A DNA stretch of 64,000 bases from Gp6-AA40 sp035649635 (GCA_035649635.1 DASRJE010000198.1:62001-126000), one strand, 5' to 3'; positions 54,114 through 63,614 are shown, counted from the first letter of the stretch. A program made the numbers and translations. Notes: generated from the letters alone by a model not told the origin.

Positions 54114-54866
54114 CTAGTGAGTCATCTCGTAGACCAGGTAGTTGACGCCCAGACGATAGGCGTCGTTGGTTGGAGCATCGCCGTAGAGCCCTTCCGCCGA
54201 CCATTCCCAGTAGTCGCCGACGTCGTTGTTCCAGTTGGCGATCGCCATCATGCGCCCCGACGGTTGGTTGTCCTCGAATAGCCCGAGGAACACCGGTTCG
54301 ATCCCTGGCAGCATCGGGTGCGGAATGTTGAGGGTTTTGAGACCGAAGAACGACTGGAAGATCGGATGCGTTACGTCGAGCCGGATGAAATGGTGTTCGG
54401 GCAACGCGCGTTTCATCTGCGTCACCAGGTTCACCCAGTCGGCCTCACCGTCGAAGTCATCGAAAATGATGAAGCCTCCCTTCAGCAGATAGGCCCGCAG
54501 GTTCGCGGCTTCAGCATCGTCGGTCGTCCAGTAGCCGGGCTCCGACATGTAGATCACCGGGTTCTCGAAGATGCGCGGGTCGTCGAGATCGAGGATGTTG
54601 CTCCCGTCCAGGTGCACGCGCGTATTGGTGATGTAATCGAGGATGGCCGAGAAGTTGCGATCGGCGGCCGGATAATCGTGCTCCCATCCGCCGAAACCGC
54701 CGATGCGCGCGCCATACCTGATACGGGTAAACGCGAACTGGCTGTTGTATTCCACAGCTGGCAGGGACTGGGCGGAGGAGCGGAAGAAGAAGCGCTGAGC
54801 GACGGCCATCAAGGGAAGCGCCAGTATCGACAGTAACAATGCGCTGGCGATGACCCGGATTCGCAC
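54114..54866 (-). CDS. Exported DUF4159-domain protein
   Basis: 250 aa with a signal peptide (ASALLLSILALPLMAVA). The DUF4159 domain covers most of the rest: FAFTRIRYGARIGGF, AILDYITNTRVHLDG, PVIYMSEPGYWTTDDAEA, LKGGFIIFDDFDGE (a glutamine amidotransferase-like alpha/beta topology) and ending YRLGVNYLVYEMTH. Function is not established; in other genomes it often lies with MoxR/DUF58 genes, absent here. Its upstream flank is a decayed cytochrome-like sequence on the same strand. Confidence 0.85.
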   Translation of the reverse strand: MRIRVIASALLLSILALPLMAVAQRFFFRSSAQSLPAVEYNSQFAFTRIRYGARIGGFGGWEHDYPAADRNFSAILDYITNTRVHLDGSNILDLDDPRIFENPVIYMSEPGYWTTDDAEAANLRAYLLKGGFIIFDDFDGEADWVNLVTQMKRALPEHHFIRLDVTHPIFQSFFGLKTLNIPHPMLPGIEPVFLGLFEDNQPSGRMMAIANWNNDVGDYWEWSAEGLYGDAPTNDAYRLGVNYLVYEMTH

Positions 54867-54884
54867 GCCTCTATTTTCATCACC

Positions 54885-55070
54885 TCAGGGTGCCACCTCA
54901 AGCCCGTTCTTGTAAAACCCACCGCGATGCAGTGCCGGTCCTTTCCGCGGAGAACCGGGTGGGCCACCGGTTCTGCGGGTCGTGCGGACAGGAATTGAGT
55001 TCGCCCCAGCCGGGACGCTCGAGTGAGCTGCCCGCTCATGGCAGTGGTTGCACTTAGCGGCTTGCGCCAC
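54885..55070 (-). pseudogene. Cytochrome c-like remnant with one heme motif
   Basis: A 61-codon open stretch reads AAKCNHCHERAAHSSVPAG, giving a CxxCH heme c motif, then PPGSPRKGPALHRGGFYKNG, similar to the C-terminal part of cytochrome c peroxidase-like or di-heme proteins. A stop precedes it in frame immediately upstream, there is no signal peptide or full domain, and it ends within 30 codons of the GGFY segment. It is probably the decayed end of a lost gene. A short coding gene is less likely. Confidence 0.4.
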
Positions 55071-55232
55071 TCACAGCGCGCTGCGGCCCGGCGCGATGCG
55101 CTTGCGAAGGAAGTTGGTGCGACGCTCCGGCGGGAGCCGCTGCCAGCGTTCGATCAGTTCGCGCAGGTGGCGCTCACTTTCGCGCGCGAGGGCGTCGAGT
55201 CTGCTTCGCCGGCTTCGCCTCTTCCGCTGCAC
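55071..55232 (-). CDS. Small basic helical protein overlapping the nucleotidyltransferase gene
   Basis: 53 aa from GTG 55232, supported by a GGAGG seven bases upstream (minus strand). The peptide is strongly helical and basic (SRLDALARESERHLRELIER, then WQRLPPERRTNFLRKR) and ends GRSAL. The first 59 bases overlap the 3' end of the nucleotidyltransferase in another frame. This is the geometry of a two-gene toxin-antitoxin-like unit, although the order is toxin-type enzyme first. Too short for the usual gene cut-offs; no family known to me. Confidence 0.55.
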   Translation of the reverse strand: MQRKRRSRRSRLDALARESERHLRELIERWQRLPPERRTNFLRKRIAPGRSAL

Positions 55233-55674
55233 GTGCCGCCTCCAGTATGTCGAGCACCGCCAGATCGCGCGGCCGCCGCGCCGCACGTTTGCTGGCGATG
55301 ATATCCGAGAGCACCGCAACCAGAACGGTTGCTCCCGCAATTTCCATTTGCGTCGCGCGGTCGCGGGCTCCGGCGAACGAACGAATGCCGTGAACCGTGG
55401 ACCTGAAGTCCACCTGCAAACCGTCGTCGTCGCGCACGATCCGATACATTTCCGACGACGGATAGTACGGCCGCAGGATTGTCGCCTTCAGGGCGTCAGT
55501 CACCCGCTTCAACTTGGCGAGATTGCGCGGCGTCTTTCGATAGAGAAAGTCGAAGTCGATGGTGGTGACCGGAGCGCCTTGCAACGCCGCGCCGGCGTTG
55601 CCATTGAGCACCGCTTCCAGGTGCACGTCGTTCAGCCGGCGCGCGACCTCACCGAGCAACGGCGTCGCGTCCAC
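55174..55674 (-). CDS. AbiEii-like nucleotidyltransferase-fold protein
   Basis: 166 aa from GTG 55674 (upstream frame to 55992 is non-conserved and antisense to a pseudogene). Features of the nucleotidyltransferase fold: LNGNAGAALQGAP followed by TTIDFDFLYRK, where DFD supplies metal-binding acidic residues, and later VAVLSDIIASKRAARRPRDL, which matches the S-D-x-I-x-S-K-x-A-x-R-x-x-D-L pattern of AbiEii/DUF-type toxins. The C-terminus is Lys/Arg-rich. The catalytic DxD is intact. Such enzymes can transfer nucleotides to tRNA or proteins; activity here is not tested. Overlaps the 53-aa gene downstream. Confidence 0.7.
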   Translation of the reverse strand: MDATPLLGEVARRLNDVHLEAVLNGNAGAALQGAPVTTIDFDFLYRKTPRNLAKLKRVTDALKATILRPYYPSSEMYRIVRDDDGLQVDFRSTVHGIRSFAGARDRATQMEIAGATVLVAVLSDIIASKRAARRPRDLAVLDILEAARAAEEAKPAKQTRRPRARK

Positions 55675-55728
55675 GTGCCCAGTACAGACGTGCGCCGACC
55701 GATCAATAGCCGCCGTGCCTCTCTCCCC

Positions 55729-56132
55729 GGCACACCAATCGGTCCCTATGAAGTGATCGCGCCGATCGGCGTCGGCGGAATGGCGAGGTTTATCGCGCAA
55801 CCGAGGGCGGTGCCACTCAACGGTGACAAGAAACCGTTCGCGATCGTTCAGACTCCGTCGACGAGCGTGATGCGAAACTGTCGCCGGATCGACGCTGGGT
55901 CGCGTACACATCCAATGAGTCGGGAAGGACTGAGGTGCTTGTCCGTGCGTTTGTGTCTCCAGTTGACAATCCTCCTGCTGACGAACGGACACATACGATT
56001 TCGAAGGGCGGGGTAGAACGACTGCTCGGTTGGCGGGCGGATGGCAAGGAGGTGTGGTACGGGACGACCGATGGTTCGGTCGTGGGTGTCGACACCGTCA
56101 TCCTCAACCGGCCGGATTTGCGTAGAAGATGA
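55729..56132 (+). pseudogene. Deleted and frameshifted Ser/Thr kinase / PD40 propeller gene
   Basis: Frame 1 at 55729 reads GTPIGPYEVIAPIGVGGM, the start of a Hanks kinase, and breaks off at the glycine loop. After about 15 unmatched codons it reads KKPFAIVQT, normally the segment before the WD40/PD40 propeller. The propeller then continues in frame 0 from about 55857 (DERDAKLSPDRRWVAYTSNE, EVLVRAF, LLGWRADGKEVWYGTTDG) to the stop at 56132. So roughly a 250-residue kinase catalytic domain plus linker is deleted and one frameshift is present. The 5' part overlaps the start of the nucleotidyltransferase gene. Confidence 0.75.
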
Positions 56133-56183
56133 TGCCGCCCGAAGAGGATTCGCGACTCGATCTGGACTACTGACGAATCGGGT

Positions 56184-56212
56184 TTGACAGCGGCCGCAGA
56201 CCAGAGTATCCT
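56184..56212 (+). promoter_or_regulatory. Strong sigma70-type promoter of the ArsR-methyltransferase gene
   Basis: TTGACA (56184-56189), 17 bases, TATCCT (56207-56212). The -35 is perfect and the spacing optimal; the -10 matches 4/6. Transcription would start near 56219, inside the palindromic operator, leaving a leader of about 15 bases and no ribosome site. Confidence 0.7.
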
Positions 56213-56214
56213 TA

Positions 56215-56232
56215 TATCCGGATATACGGATA
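56215..56232. promoter_or_regulatory. Palindromic operator TATCCG-N6-CGGATA
   Basis: TATCCGGATATACGGATA with perfect six-base arms, covering the predicted transcription start and ending one base before the ATG. Its position directly in front of a gene with an ArsR-type DNA-binding domain strongly suggests autoregulation. No second copy was noticed before ahcY or metH in this window. Confidence 0.7.
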
Positions 56233-56233
56233 A

Positions 56234-57175
56234 ATGGTCGCGCCCATCCTGGACCACATGACGGCGCTCTCGGATCCGACGCGCTGCCGCATGTTGTTGC
56301 TGCTTGAAAAGCACGAACTGACGGTCTCCGAGCTGTGCTCGGTTCTGCAGTTGCCGCAGTCGACCGTCAGCCGCCATCTCAAGACCCTGGCTGACGATGG
56401 GTGGGTGACGTCTCGACGCGACGGCACGAGCCGTTTCTACAGCATGCCGGTCGATGACTTGGATGCGGGTGCGTCGCGATTGTGGCCATTGATTTCCGAA
56501 CAGGTTACTTCGACACGTGGTGCAGAGCAGGACGAACGCCGGTTGCGCGGAGTCCTCGGACGACGGCGCGCGAAGTCGCAGGAGTTTTTCGCGACAGCGG
56601 CAGGTGGCTGGGACCGGCTGCGAGGGGAACTGTTCGGTGACGAGTTTTTTTTGTGGGCGGTGCTGGGGCTCATCGACCCGGCGCTGGTTGTCGGCGACCT
56701 CGGCTGTGGCACCGGACAACTGACGGAAGTTGTGGCGCCGCACGTCAGGCGCGTGATATCGGTTGACGGTTCCGAGGACATGCTCGAAGCCGCGCGACAG
56801 CGACTGAGCGGCGCAAGCAATGTCGACATTCGGCAAGGCGAATTGGAAACCCTGCCAATCGAGTCCGGCGAGTTGGATGTCGCGATGCTTTCCCTCGTGC
56901 TGCATTACTCACCGGAACCACCTCGCGCGCTTGCAGAAGTCGCACGAGTGGTCAGGCAAGGTGGACGGGTGCTCGTGGTCGACATGCTGCCACACGACCG
57001 CGAGGAGTATCAGCAGCAGATGGGTCACGTGTGGCTCGGGTTTTCAGAGAGCCAGATTACGCGCCTGTTGGGAGGCGCAGGATTCGAGCATGTTCGTGTG
57101 CGAATGCTGCCGGTGGATCCCGATGCAAAGGGACCGGCGTTGTTCGCGGCAATGGGTGTGAAGCAGACAGCATAG
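56234..57175 (+). CDS. ArsR-type regulator fused to SAM-dependent methyltransferase domain (SahR-like)
   Basis: 313 aa. The N-terminal ArsR winged helix (about 1-85) has LSDPTRCRMLLLLE, TVSELCSVLQLPQSTVSRHL and DDGWVTSRRDGTSRFY, with no metal-binding Cys pair. A class I methyltransferase domain (about 110-310) has VVGDLGCGTGQLTEVV (SAM motif I), SVDGSEDMLE and LHYSPEPPRALAE. This fusion next to ahcY matches regulators of the SAM/SAH cycle described in Proteobacteria (SahR family), where SAH is the effector; that effector is inferred here. It starts one base after the TATCCG palindrome. ahcY follows after 55 bp. Confidence 0.88.
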   Translation: MVAPILDHMTALSDPTRCRMLLLLEKHELTVSELCSVLQLPQSTVSRHLKTLADDGWVTSRRDGTSRFYSMPVDDLDAGASRLWPLISEQVTSTRGAEQDERRLRGVLGRRRAKSQEFFATAAGGWDRLRGELFGDEFFLWAVLGLIDPALVVGDLGCGTGQLTEVVAPHVRRVISVDGSEDMLEAARQRLSGASNVDIRQGELETLPIESGELDVAMLSLVLHYSPEPPRALAEVARVVRQGGRVLVVDMLPHDREEYQQQMGHVWLGFSESQITRLLGGAGFEHVRVRMLPVDPDAKGPALFAAMGVKQTA

Positions 57176-57176
57176 A

Positions 57177-57201
57177 GCGGGTCTTGGTTTGTAGACCCGC
57201 C
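57177..57201. repeat. REP-like palindrome (GCGGGTC family)
   Basis: GCGGGTCTTGGTTTGTAGAC then CCGC; arms GCGGGTCT and AGACCCGC around a nine-base loop. It lies between the regulator stop and ahcY and may attenuate read-through in the short intergenic region. Confidence 0.75.
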
Positions 57202-57230
57202 GTGAAATCAATAGCGAGGGGGAGAGAGCA

Positions 57231-58733
<1,503 letters not shown>

Positions 58734-58755
58734 GCGAAGACGAGCGAAGACAAAG

Positions 58756-58804
58756 ACACCGGGTGTCATTTCGGTGGGATTCACCTGGAAATGACACCCG
58801 GTGT
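58756..58804. repeat. Perfect 17-bp palindrome (ACCGGGTGT family), terminator-like
   Basis: Arms ACACCGGGTGTCATTTC (58756-58772) and GAAATGACACCCGGTGT (58788-58804) around a 15-base loop that itself contains GGTG and CACC, adding four more stem pairs. Follows ahcY. Shares the core ACCGGGTGT-N-ATTT with 25658-25706. Confidence 0.9.
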
Positions 58805-58821
58805 TGTGTGTAAATCCCGCC

Positions 58822-60303
58822 ATGATCGACGAGCACGATCGACGGCTGGCTTCTCTGGTCCGTCCTCCCAACTTTCGTAATCCATCGCCAGCATCGAAAT
58901 ACGACCTCGTCGTCATCGGGGGTGGGACCGCGGGCCTGGTGTGTGCGGCGGGGGCCGCGGGTCTCGGTGCGCGCGTTGCCATGGTGGAGCGTGCACGCCT
59001 CGGGGGTGATTGTCTCAACACTGGTTGCGTGCCGTCCAAGTCGATGCTGCGGTCGGCGCGCGTTGTTGGCGAAGCGCGAGCCGGGCCGTCGCTTGGCATT
59101 CGTGCCACCGTGCAACCCGACTTTCAGGCCGTGATGACACGTATGCGAGGCCGGCGCGCTGATCTCGCTCCGGCTGATTCGGCGGACCGGCTTTCGTCGC
59201 TCGGTGTCGATGTCTTCTTCGGCTCAGGATCGTTTTCAGGGCCGCGGTCAATGACCGTCTCCACTGAAGAACAGGCGCCACACTGTTCGCTTCGGTTCAG
59301 AAAGGCGGTCATCGCAACCGGCAGCCGGCCGGCCGTGCCGTCCATTCCCGGCCTCTCCGAAACACCATACCTGACAAACGAAACTGTGTTCGACCTCACG
59401 GAGCAGCCGCGTGAGCTTGCGATCGTCGGCGGAGGCCCGACGGGCTGCGAGCTGGCACAGGCATTCGCGCGCCTGGGTACTCGAGTCACGCTCTTCGAAT
59501 CAGGCCAGCAGCTGCTCGCGCGCGAGGATCGCGATGCCGCGAGAGTCGTGGCGGCACGGTTGCGCCAGGACGGCGTCGATGTGTTGCTGAGTACTGAACT
59601 CGCGAGCGTTCAATGCGATGGCGGGCGGATCCTCCTCAGGCATGTCGGTGGTGTGCTATCGGTGGATGCGTTGCTCGTGGCAAGCGGGCGAGCGCCACGC
59701 GTGAACGATCTTCAGCTCGAGGCAGCCGGCATTGAGTACAGCGCGGGCGGCGTCACGGTGGATGACCGACTGCGTACGTCGAATCGACAGGTCTACGCCG
59801 CGGGAGATGTCTGCTCCAAATTCAAGTTCACTCACGCCGCCGACGCCATGGCGCGCATCGTCGTCCGCAACGCGCTCTTCTTCGGGCGCGCACGTGTCTC
59901 GTCGCTCATCATCCCGTGGTGCACGTTCACGTCCCCGGAAGTCGGGGCAGTCGGCGACTTCGGCGATGAGGCGGCGGCACGTGGCGCCGACGCCATCACG
60001 ATCCCACTTTCATCTGTTGATCGATCCGTGGTGGATGAGGCGACGGAAGGTTTCGTCCGGCTGCATCATCGGCGCGGACGAATCGTCGGCGCGACAATCG
60101 TGGCGCCAGACGCCGGGGAGCTGATCAGCGCGGTTGCTGTCGCCATGCGCTATGGCGGGAGCCTCAGCGACCTCGCCTCGTCAGTTTTCCCGTATCCGAC
60201 GCTGTCCGTGGCATTGCGTCAGGCAGGTGATGCGTATCGCCGATCGGCGCTGACGCCTGCCGCACGGAACGCACTGCGGTACTATTTCCGTCTGCTTCGA
60301 TGA
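58822..60303 (+). CDS. FAD-dependent pyridine nucleotide-disulfide oxidoreductase (mercuric reductase-like)
   Basis: 493 aa. FAD-binding VVIGGGTAGLVCAA (about 33-46), redox-active disulfide GGDCLNTGCVPSK (about 60-72), NAD-binding VGGGPTGCELAQAF and C-terminal dimerisation domain. No N-terminal HMA domain and no C-terminal Cys pair needed for Hg(II), so mercury reduction is unlikely despite similarity. The substrate is unknown (the class includes lipoamide and dihydrolipoyl-like reductases). ATG 58822 used; GTG 58801 lies in the palindrome. The stop overlaps the next gene as ATGA. Confidence 0.9.
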   Translation: MIDEHDRRLASLVRPPNFRNPSPASKYDLVVIGGGTAGLVCAAGAAGLGARVAMVERARLGGDCLNTGCVPSKSMLRSARVVGEARAGPSLGIRATVQPDFQAVMTRMRGRRADLAPADSADRLSSLGVDVFFGSGSFSGPRSMTVSTEEQAPHCSLRFRKAVIATGSRPAVPSIPGLSETPYLTNETVFDLTEQPRELAIVGGGPTGCELAQAFARLGTRVTLFESGQQLLAREDRDAARVVAARLRQDGVDVLLSTELASVQCDGGRILLRHVGGVLSVDALLVASGRAPRVNDLQLEAAGIEYSAGGVTVDDRLRTSNRQVYAAGDVCSKFKFTHAADAMARIVVRNALFFGRARVSSLIIPWCTFTSPEVGAVGDFGDEAAARGADAITIPLSSVDRSVVDEATEGFVRLHHRRGRIVGATIVAPDAGELISAVAVAMRYGGSLSDLASSVFPYPTLSVALRQAGDAYRRSALTPAARNALRYYFRLLR

Positions 60304-61016
60304 TTGCTCTGCTGGTGGCGCTCGCTCTTGGGCAGTCTCCCTGTGCAAACAACGCCGCTGTCATGGCTTCTGCCCAGGAGCGAGCGGCATTGTTCGATCT
60401 TCGCGGAGCGATGACGGGCCTTGCAGCCGGCCGTTCCTCATGCGTTGAGACGTCGGTTGCGTACTGGTATTTGCACGGCCTCATCGCCGCCCGCGAGGCT
60501 TATCGCTTCGGCGGCTCACCCGAGTCGCTGGAACCGGTGAGGGTCGCCGTCGCGGAGTTGGCCGCGCGCAGTCAGGACACTCCGGCAGCCGAAATCGCCA
60601 GAGTCGTCCTGCTGGCGGCATCCTCTGCGGCGCAGAGTGAACGAGACGAGATGGGACTGTTCCTGGAGCACGCGCTCAACCTGGAGCGCCAACAACGTTC
60701 GGCAGGGCTGATGGGAGCGCCGATTGTCACCGCGCACGAAGTTGCGGGAGATCTGTGGCTGCAGGTCCATCGTTTCGACGACGCGCGCCGCGCCTATCTC
60801 GAGGCTGCGAGTCTGACCGGTGCGACGAGACGAGTCACGCTGGGGCTGGCACGGACGGCGGCTCGTTTGGGCGACTCGCAAACCTCGTGCGAACAGTATC
60901 GGAACGTGGTGAGCAGCTGGCCACAGCGAGGAGGCGAGCCTCCCGAGTTGATCGAAGCGCGCACATTTCTCAAGCGGCAGGACTGTCGCGCGCAGGGATC
61001 GCGGTCACCGCGGTGA
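60300..61016 (+). CDS. Exported TPR-like hypothetical protein
   Basis: 238 aa, starts ATG 60300 inside the previous stop (4-nt overlap). N-terminal signal-like segment MIALLVALALGQSPC. The rest is a helical solenoid resembling TPRs: AAREAYRFGGSPESLEPVRV, VVLLAASSAAQSERDEMGLF, DLWLQVHRFDDARRAYLEAA. Cys residues are near the signal end (SPCANN), in SSCVET, SCEQY and KRQDCRA, so disulfides are possible. Its role with the disulfide oxidoreductase upstream is unknown. The next gene overlaps its stop as GTGA. Confidence 0.72.
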   Translation: MIALLVALALGQSPCANNAAVMASAQERAALFDLRGAMTGLAAGRSSCVETSVAYWYLHGLIAAREAYRFGGSPESLEPVRVAVAELAARSQDTPAAEIARVVLLAASSAAQSERDEMGLFLEHALNLERQQRSAGLMGAPIVTAHEVAGDLWLQVHRFDDARRAYLEAASLTGATRRVTLGLARTAARLGDSQTSCEQYRNVVSSWPQRGGEPPELIEARTFLKRQDCRAQGSRSPR

Positions 61017-61261
61017 GCACGTACCGATTTCGGGCCGACGTGCTGGAGCAACTCGAGCGCCACGGCGTGCGGCCGACGACGACGACTCGGCCGGAGCTGG
61101 TGCACGAGTTCGTAAGTGACCTCTATCGCTACGAACTGCGACGGCTCCGCGACCGTCTGGTCAAGCGCGAGATTCCCAAGACCGGCTATTTCGAGCGCGT
61201 CATCGCGCTGCGCCGTCAGTATCCACTCGTTTCGCTGAAGCCAGAGCAGTGGCTGGAGTGA
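61013..61261 (+). CDS. Small basic hypothetical protein in the oxidoreductase operon
   Basis: 82 aa from GTG 61013, overlapping the upstream TGA as GTGA. The sequence is helical and basic (RADVLEQLERHGVRPTTTTR, FVSDLYRYELRRLRDRLVKR) and ends with YPLVSLKPEQWLE. No signal or transmembrane segment. The longer open frame from 60755 is the wrong frame of the upstream gene. Three tightly overlapping genes here (58822-61261) suggest one function. Family not recognised. Confidence 0.65.
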   Translation: MSTYRFRADVLEQLERHGVRPTTTTRPELVHEFVSDLYRYELRRLRDRLVKREIPKTGYFERVIALRRQYPLVSLKPEQWLE

Positions 61262-61397
61262 GCCCGCGGAGCCGGCAGAGAACGCAGAGAAAAGCTCAAC
61301 GCAGAGAACGCTGAGGAGCGGAGGCGCGCAGAGGCTACCCGCGTGGCGCCGGTCTGCGGCCGGCGATCCATGCCGCGCGAAGCGCGGGCCACGCGGG
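61262..61397. repeat. CGCAGAGAA-type repeat and CCCGCGTGGC inverted repeat
   Basis: 61272-61318 holds AGAGAACGCAGAGAAAAGC and AACGCAGAGAACGCTGAGG, two copies of a common intergenic repeat type. CCCGCGTGGC (61338-61347) pairs with GCCACGCGGG (61388-61397). No gene is seen before the aminotransferase at 61475. Confidence 0.65.
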
Positions 61398-61474
61398 CTG
61401 CCTCCCGACCAGGCAAACCCTCTGTGCCTGGTGTGTCGTGATCAAGTGGGGGGACGAGGCTATCATTAGAAACA

Positions 61475-62632
61475 ATGTCCCAGGTCCGAGCCGTACCGTC
61501 GAAGTTGCCAGCCGGCGGCGTCAGCATCTTTGCGGTCATGACGCGCCTCTCGAACGAGGTTGGCGCGATCAATCTGTCGCAGGGGTTTCCTGATTTCGAT
61601 ACGTCTCCGGAATTGATCGAATCGGTCGCGCGCTTCATGCGTGAGGGGCACAACCAGTACGCGCCAATGCCTGGCGTCCTTGCCTTGCGAGAAGCGCTGT
61701 CGCTCAAGATCGAGACGCTCTACGGCCGCCACTACGACCCGGTCACCGAGATCACGGTCACCACCGGATCGACCGAAGGGTTGTTTGCCACGATCACAGC
61801 GCTCGTCCATCCCGGAGACGAAGTGCTCTTGTTTCAGCCCGCGTACGACTCCTATACGCCGGCGGTGACCTTGAGCGGTGGCACTCCGGTCTACGCTACC
61901 CTGAGATACCCGCACTATCGCATCGACTGGGACGAAGTGCGACGCAAGGTATCCTCGCGCACCAGAGCCATTGTCATCAACTCGCCGCACAACCCCACAG
62001 GGATGATCTGGACCCCGGACGACATCCGCGAGCTGACGCGCGTCCTCCAGAACACAGACGCCGTCGTCGTCGCCGATGAAGTTTACGAGCACATCCTGTT
62101 CGATGGCGCGCGGCACGAGAGTCTCGCTCGCTATCCCGAGATCGCGGAACGCGCTGTCGTGATCAGTTCATTTGCGAAGACGTACACGACCACCGGATGG
62201 AAGGTCGGCTACTGCGCTGCGCCGCCGGCGCTGACGTCAGCGATACAAGGCGTGCACCAGTGGATCACGTTTGCTGTGAACACACCCATCCAGATGGCCT
62301 ATGCCGAGGCGGTGCGCCGCGATCCTTACTGCCGCGACATTACAGCCTTCTACCAGGGGCGACGGGACAAATTCCTGGCGTTGACGCAGGCGTCACGTTT
62401 TCGTCCCTTGACCTGCGAGGGCACGTTCTTCCAGATGTTCGATTACTCCGAGATCACGGGCGAGCCGGACGCCGACTTCGCCATCCGGCTCACGCGCGAG
62501 CACGGCGTCGCCGCGATTCCGATCTCACCGTTTCTCTACGAAGGCGAGAGGGCGGGACCGGTGCTGCGGTTCTGTTTCGCGAAGCGAGATGAGACGCTCG
62601 AGCGCGCCTCGGAAAGACTAGTGCGGGTCTGA
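61475..62632 (+). CDS. Class I/II PLP aminotransferase (methionine/kynurenine aminotransferase-like)
   Basis: 385 aa fold-type I aminotransferase. The N-terminal segment INLSQGFPDFDTSPELIESV and NQYAPMPGVLALREALS are typical of the YbdL/kynurenine aminotransferase branch, which acts on methionine, glutamine or aromatic amino acids. PLP motifs: TTGSTEGLFATI, INSPHNPTGMIW, SFAKTYTTTGWKVGYC (Schiff-base Lys about 236) and LRFCFAKRDETLERA. A link to the methionine genes nearby is plausible but not shown. ATG 61475 used. The 3' end overlaps the convergent membrane gene by 15 bp. Confidence 0.9.
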   Translation: MSQVRAVPSKLPAGGVSIFAVMTRLSNEVGAINLSQGFPDFDTSPELIESVARFMREGHNQYAPMPGVLALREALSLKIETLYGRHYDPVTEITVTTGSTEGLFATITALVHPGDEVLLFQPAYDSYTPAVTLSGGTPVYATLRYPHYRIDWDEVRRKVSSRTRAIVINSPHNPTGMIWTPDDIRELTRVLQNTDAVVVADEVYEHILFDGARHESLARYPEIAERAVVISSFAKTYTTTGWKVGYCAAPPALTSAIQGVHQWITFAVNTPIQMAYAEAVRRDPYCRDITAFYQGRRDKFLALTQASRFRPLTCEGTFFQMFDYSEITGEPDADFAIRLTREHGVAAIPISPFLYEGERAGPVLRFCFAKRDETLERASERLVRV

Positions 62633-63604
62633 GGGTTTCTTCACGCGCGGATAGAGTGCGAGACCGACACCGGCCCAGAGCAAGGCACGAACGCGGCGCA
62701 TCAACGCCAGCGCACCTCCACCACCAAGTCCCAGCATCGCCACTGGCGCCGCATTCGACGCCTCGAGGGCGCCGATACCCGCGGGAATCGCCGCCGAGGC
62801 GACGCTCCCCAGGCGCGCGAACGTGTCGATGGCGAGGGCGGCAGTGATTCCGATCGGTTCACCGATCACCCAGAGAACCAACCAGACCTCGAATGCCGTC
62901 AGTAGATAACAGATCACCGGAAGGACAGTAAGAACGATCAGCCTGCGACGATCGCCGCGCAGGAGATCCAGGAGCACATCCTCGACGTCGAGGACGAAAC
63001 GGACGACTCGAGAGGTCTCGAGTGGGCGGCCGACGAGCCGCCCGAGCCGTGTGACGAGCCGGCCAAGATAGTCGCCTTTGCGATGACGCGCGATCTCCGC
63101 GAGGATCCCCAGCGCGATGACGGTCACCATCGAGAGCAGTGTGAAGACGGCGTCCCACGTCCCCGGCATCGCCAGCAGCCTCACCGCAATCGTTGAAATG
63201 ACGCCCGCGATGACGAGCGACACGATTGCGAACGCGAGCCGCTCCAGTGTGATGGACGCAGTGGCGACCGGCGCCGCCACCTGATCGTAGAGCAACATGA
63301 TCTTCAGCGGTTCACCAGTGACACCGCGGATCGTGAAGAAACTGATGGCGTCGGCGGCAAGCCGTACGCGAAACAAGCGCGCGAAGCCTGGTCTGGCGTC
63401 GTCCGGAAAGGCGATGGACCAGCCCCACGTTCTGAGGAGGTGCCAGCACGCGCCTGGGAGGAGCAGGGCGGGAAACGCAAGCCCCAGCCGGCTGGCACTC
63501 GCTATCGTTTCGTCAAAGCCGGAGCGAATGATGGTGACCGCGAATAGCGAGACGCCGATGACGAGGGCGACCGCCGAGACGAGTTGAGGGACGGACCGAA
63601 ACAC
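62618..63604 (-). CDS. Flippase-like integral membrane protein (LPG synthase TM/UPF0104 family)
   Basis: 328 aa, about eight hydrophobic helices, no soluble domain. Family features are PALLLPGACWHLLRTWGWSI, FFTIRGVTGEPLKIMLL and the late ASAAIPAGIGALEASNAAP, typical of the lysylphosphatidylglycerol-synthetase transmembrane domain and UPF0104. It lacks the cytosolic aminoacyl-transferase domain of MprF, so it is more likely a lipid flippase or glycolipid-linked protein. The start is GTG 63604. It overlaps the aminotransferase 3' end by 15 bp tail-to-tail. Confidence 0.82.
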   Translation of the reverse strand: MFRSVPQLVSAVALVIGVSLFAVTIIRSGFDETIASASRLGLAFPALLLPGACWHLLRTWGWSIAFPDDARPGFARLFRVRLAADAISFFTIRGVTGEPLKIMLLYDQVAAPVATASITLERLAFAIVSLVIAGVISTIAVRLLAMPGTWDAVFTLLSMVTVIALGILAEIARHRKGDYLGRLVTRLGRLVGRPLETSRVVRFVLDVEDVLLDLLRGDRRRLIVLTVLPVICYLLTAFEVWLVLWVIGEPIGITAALAIDTFARLGSVASAAIPAGIGALEASNAAPVAMLGLGGGGALALMRRVRALLWAGVGLALYPRVKKPSDPH

Positions 63605-63614
63605 CTACGTCCGA

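Noticed and set aside
58822..60303. Call as mercuric reductase merA
   Set aside because: The C-terminal Cys pair and HMA domain are absent, so only the broad flavoprotein family is supported.
60755..61012. N-terminal extension of the 82-aa protein
   Set aside because: It lies in an alternative frame of the TPR-like gene; the GTGA overlap start is better supported.
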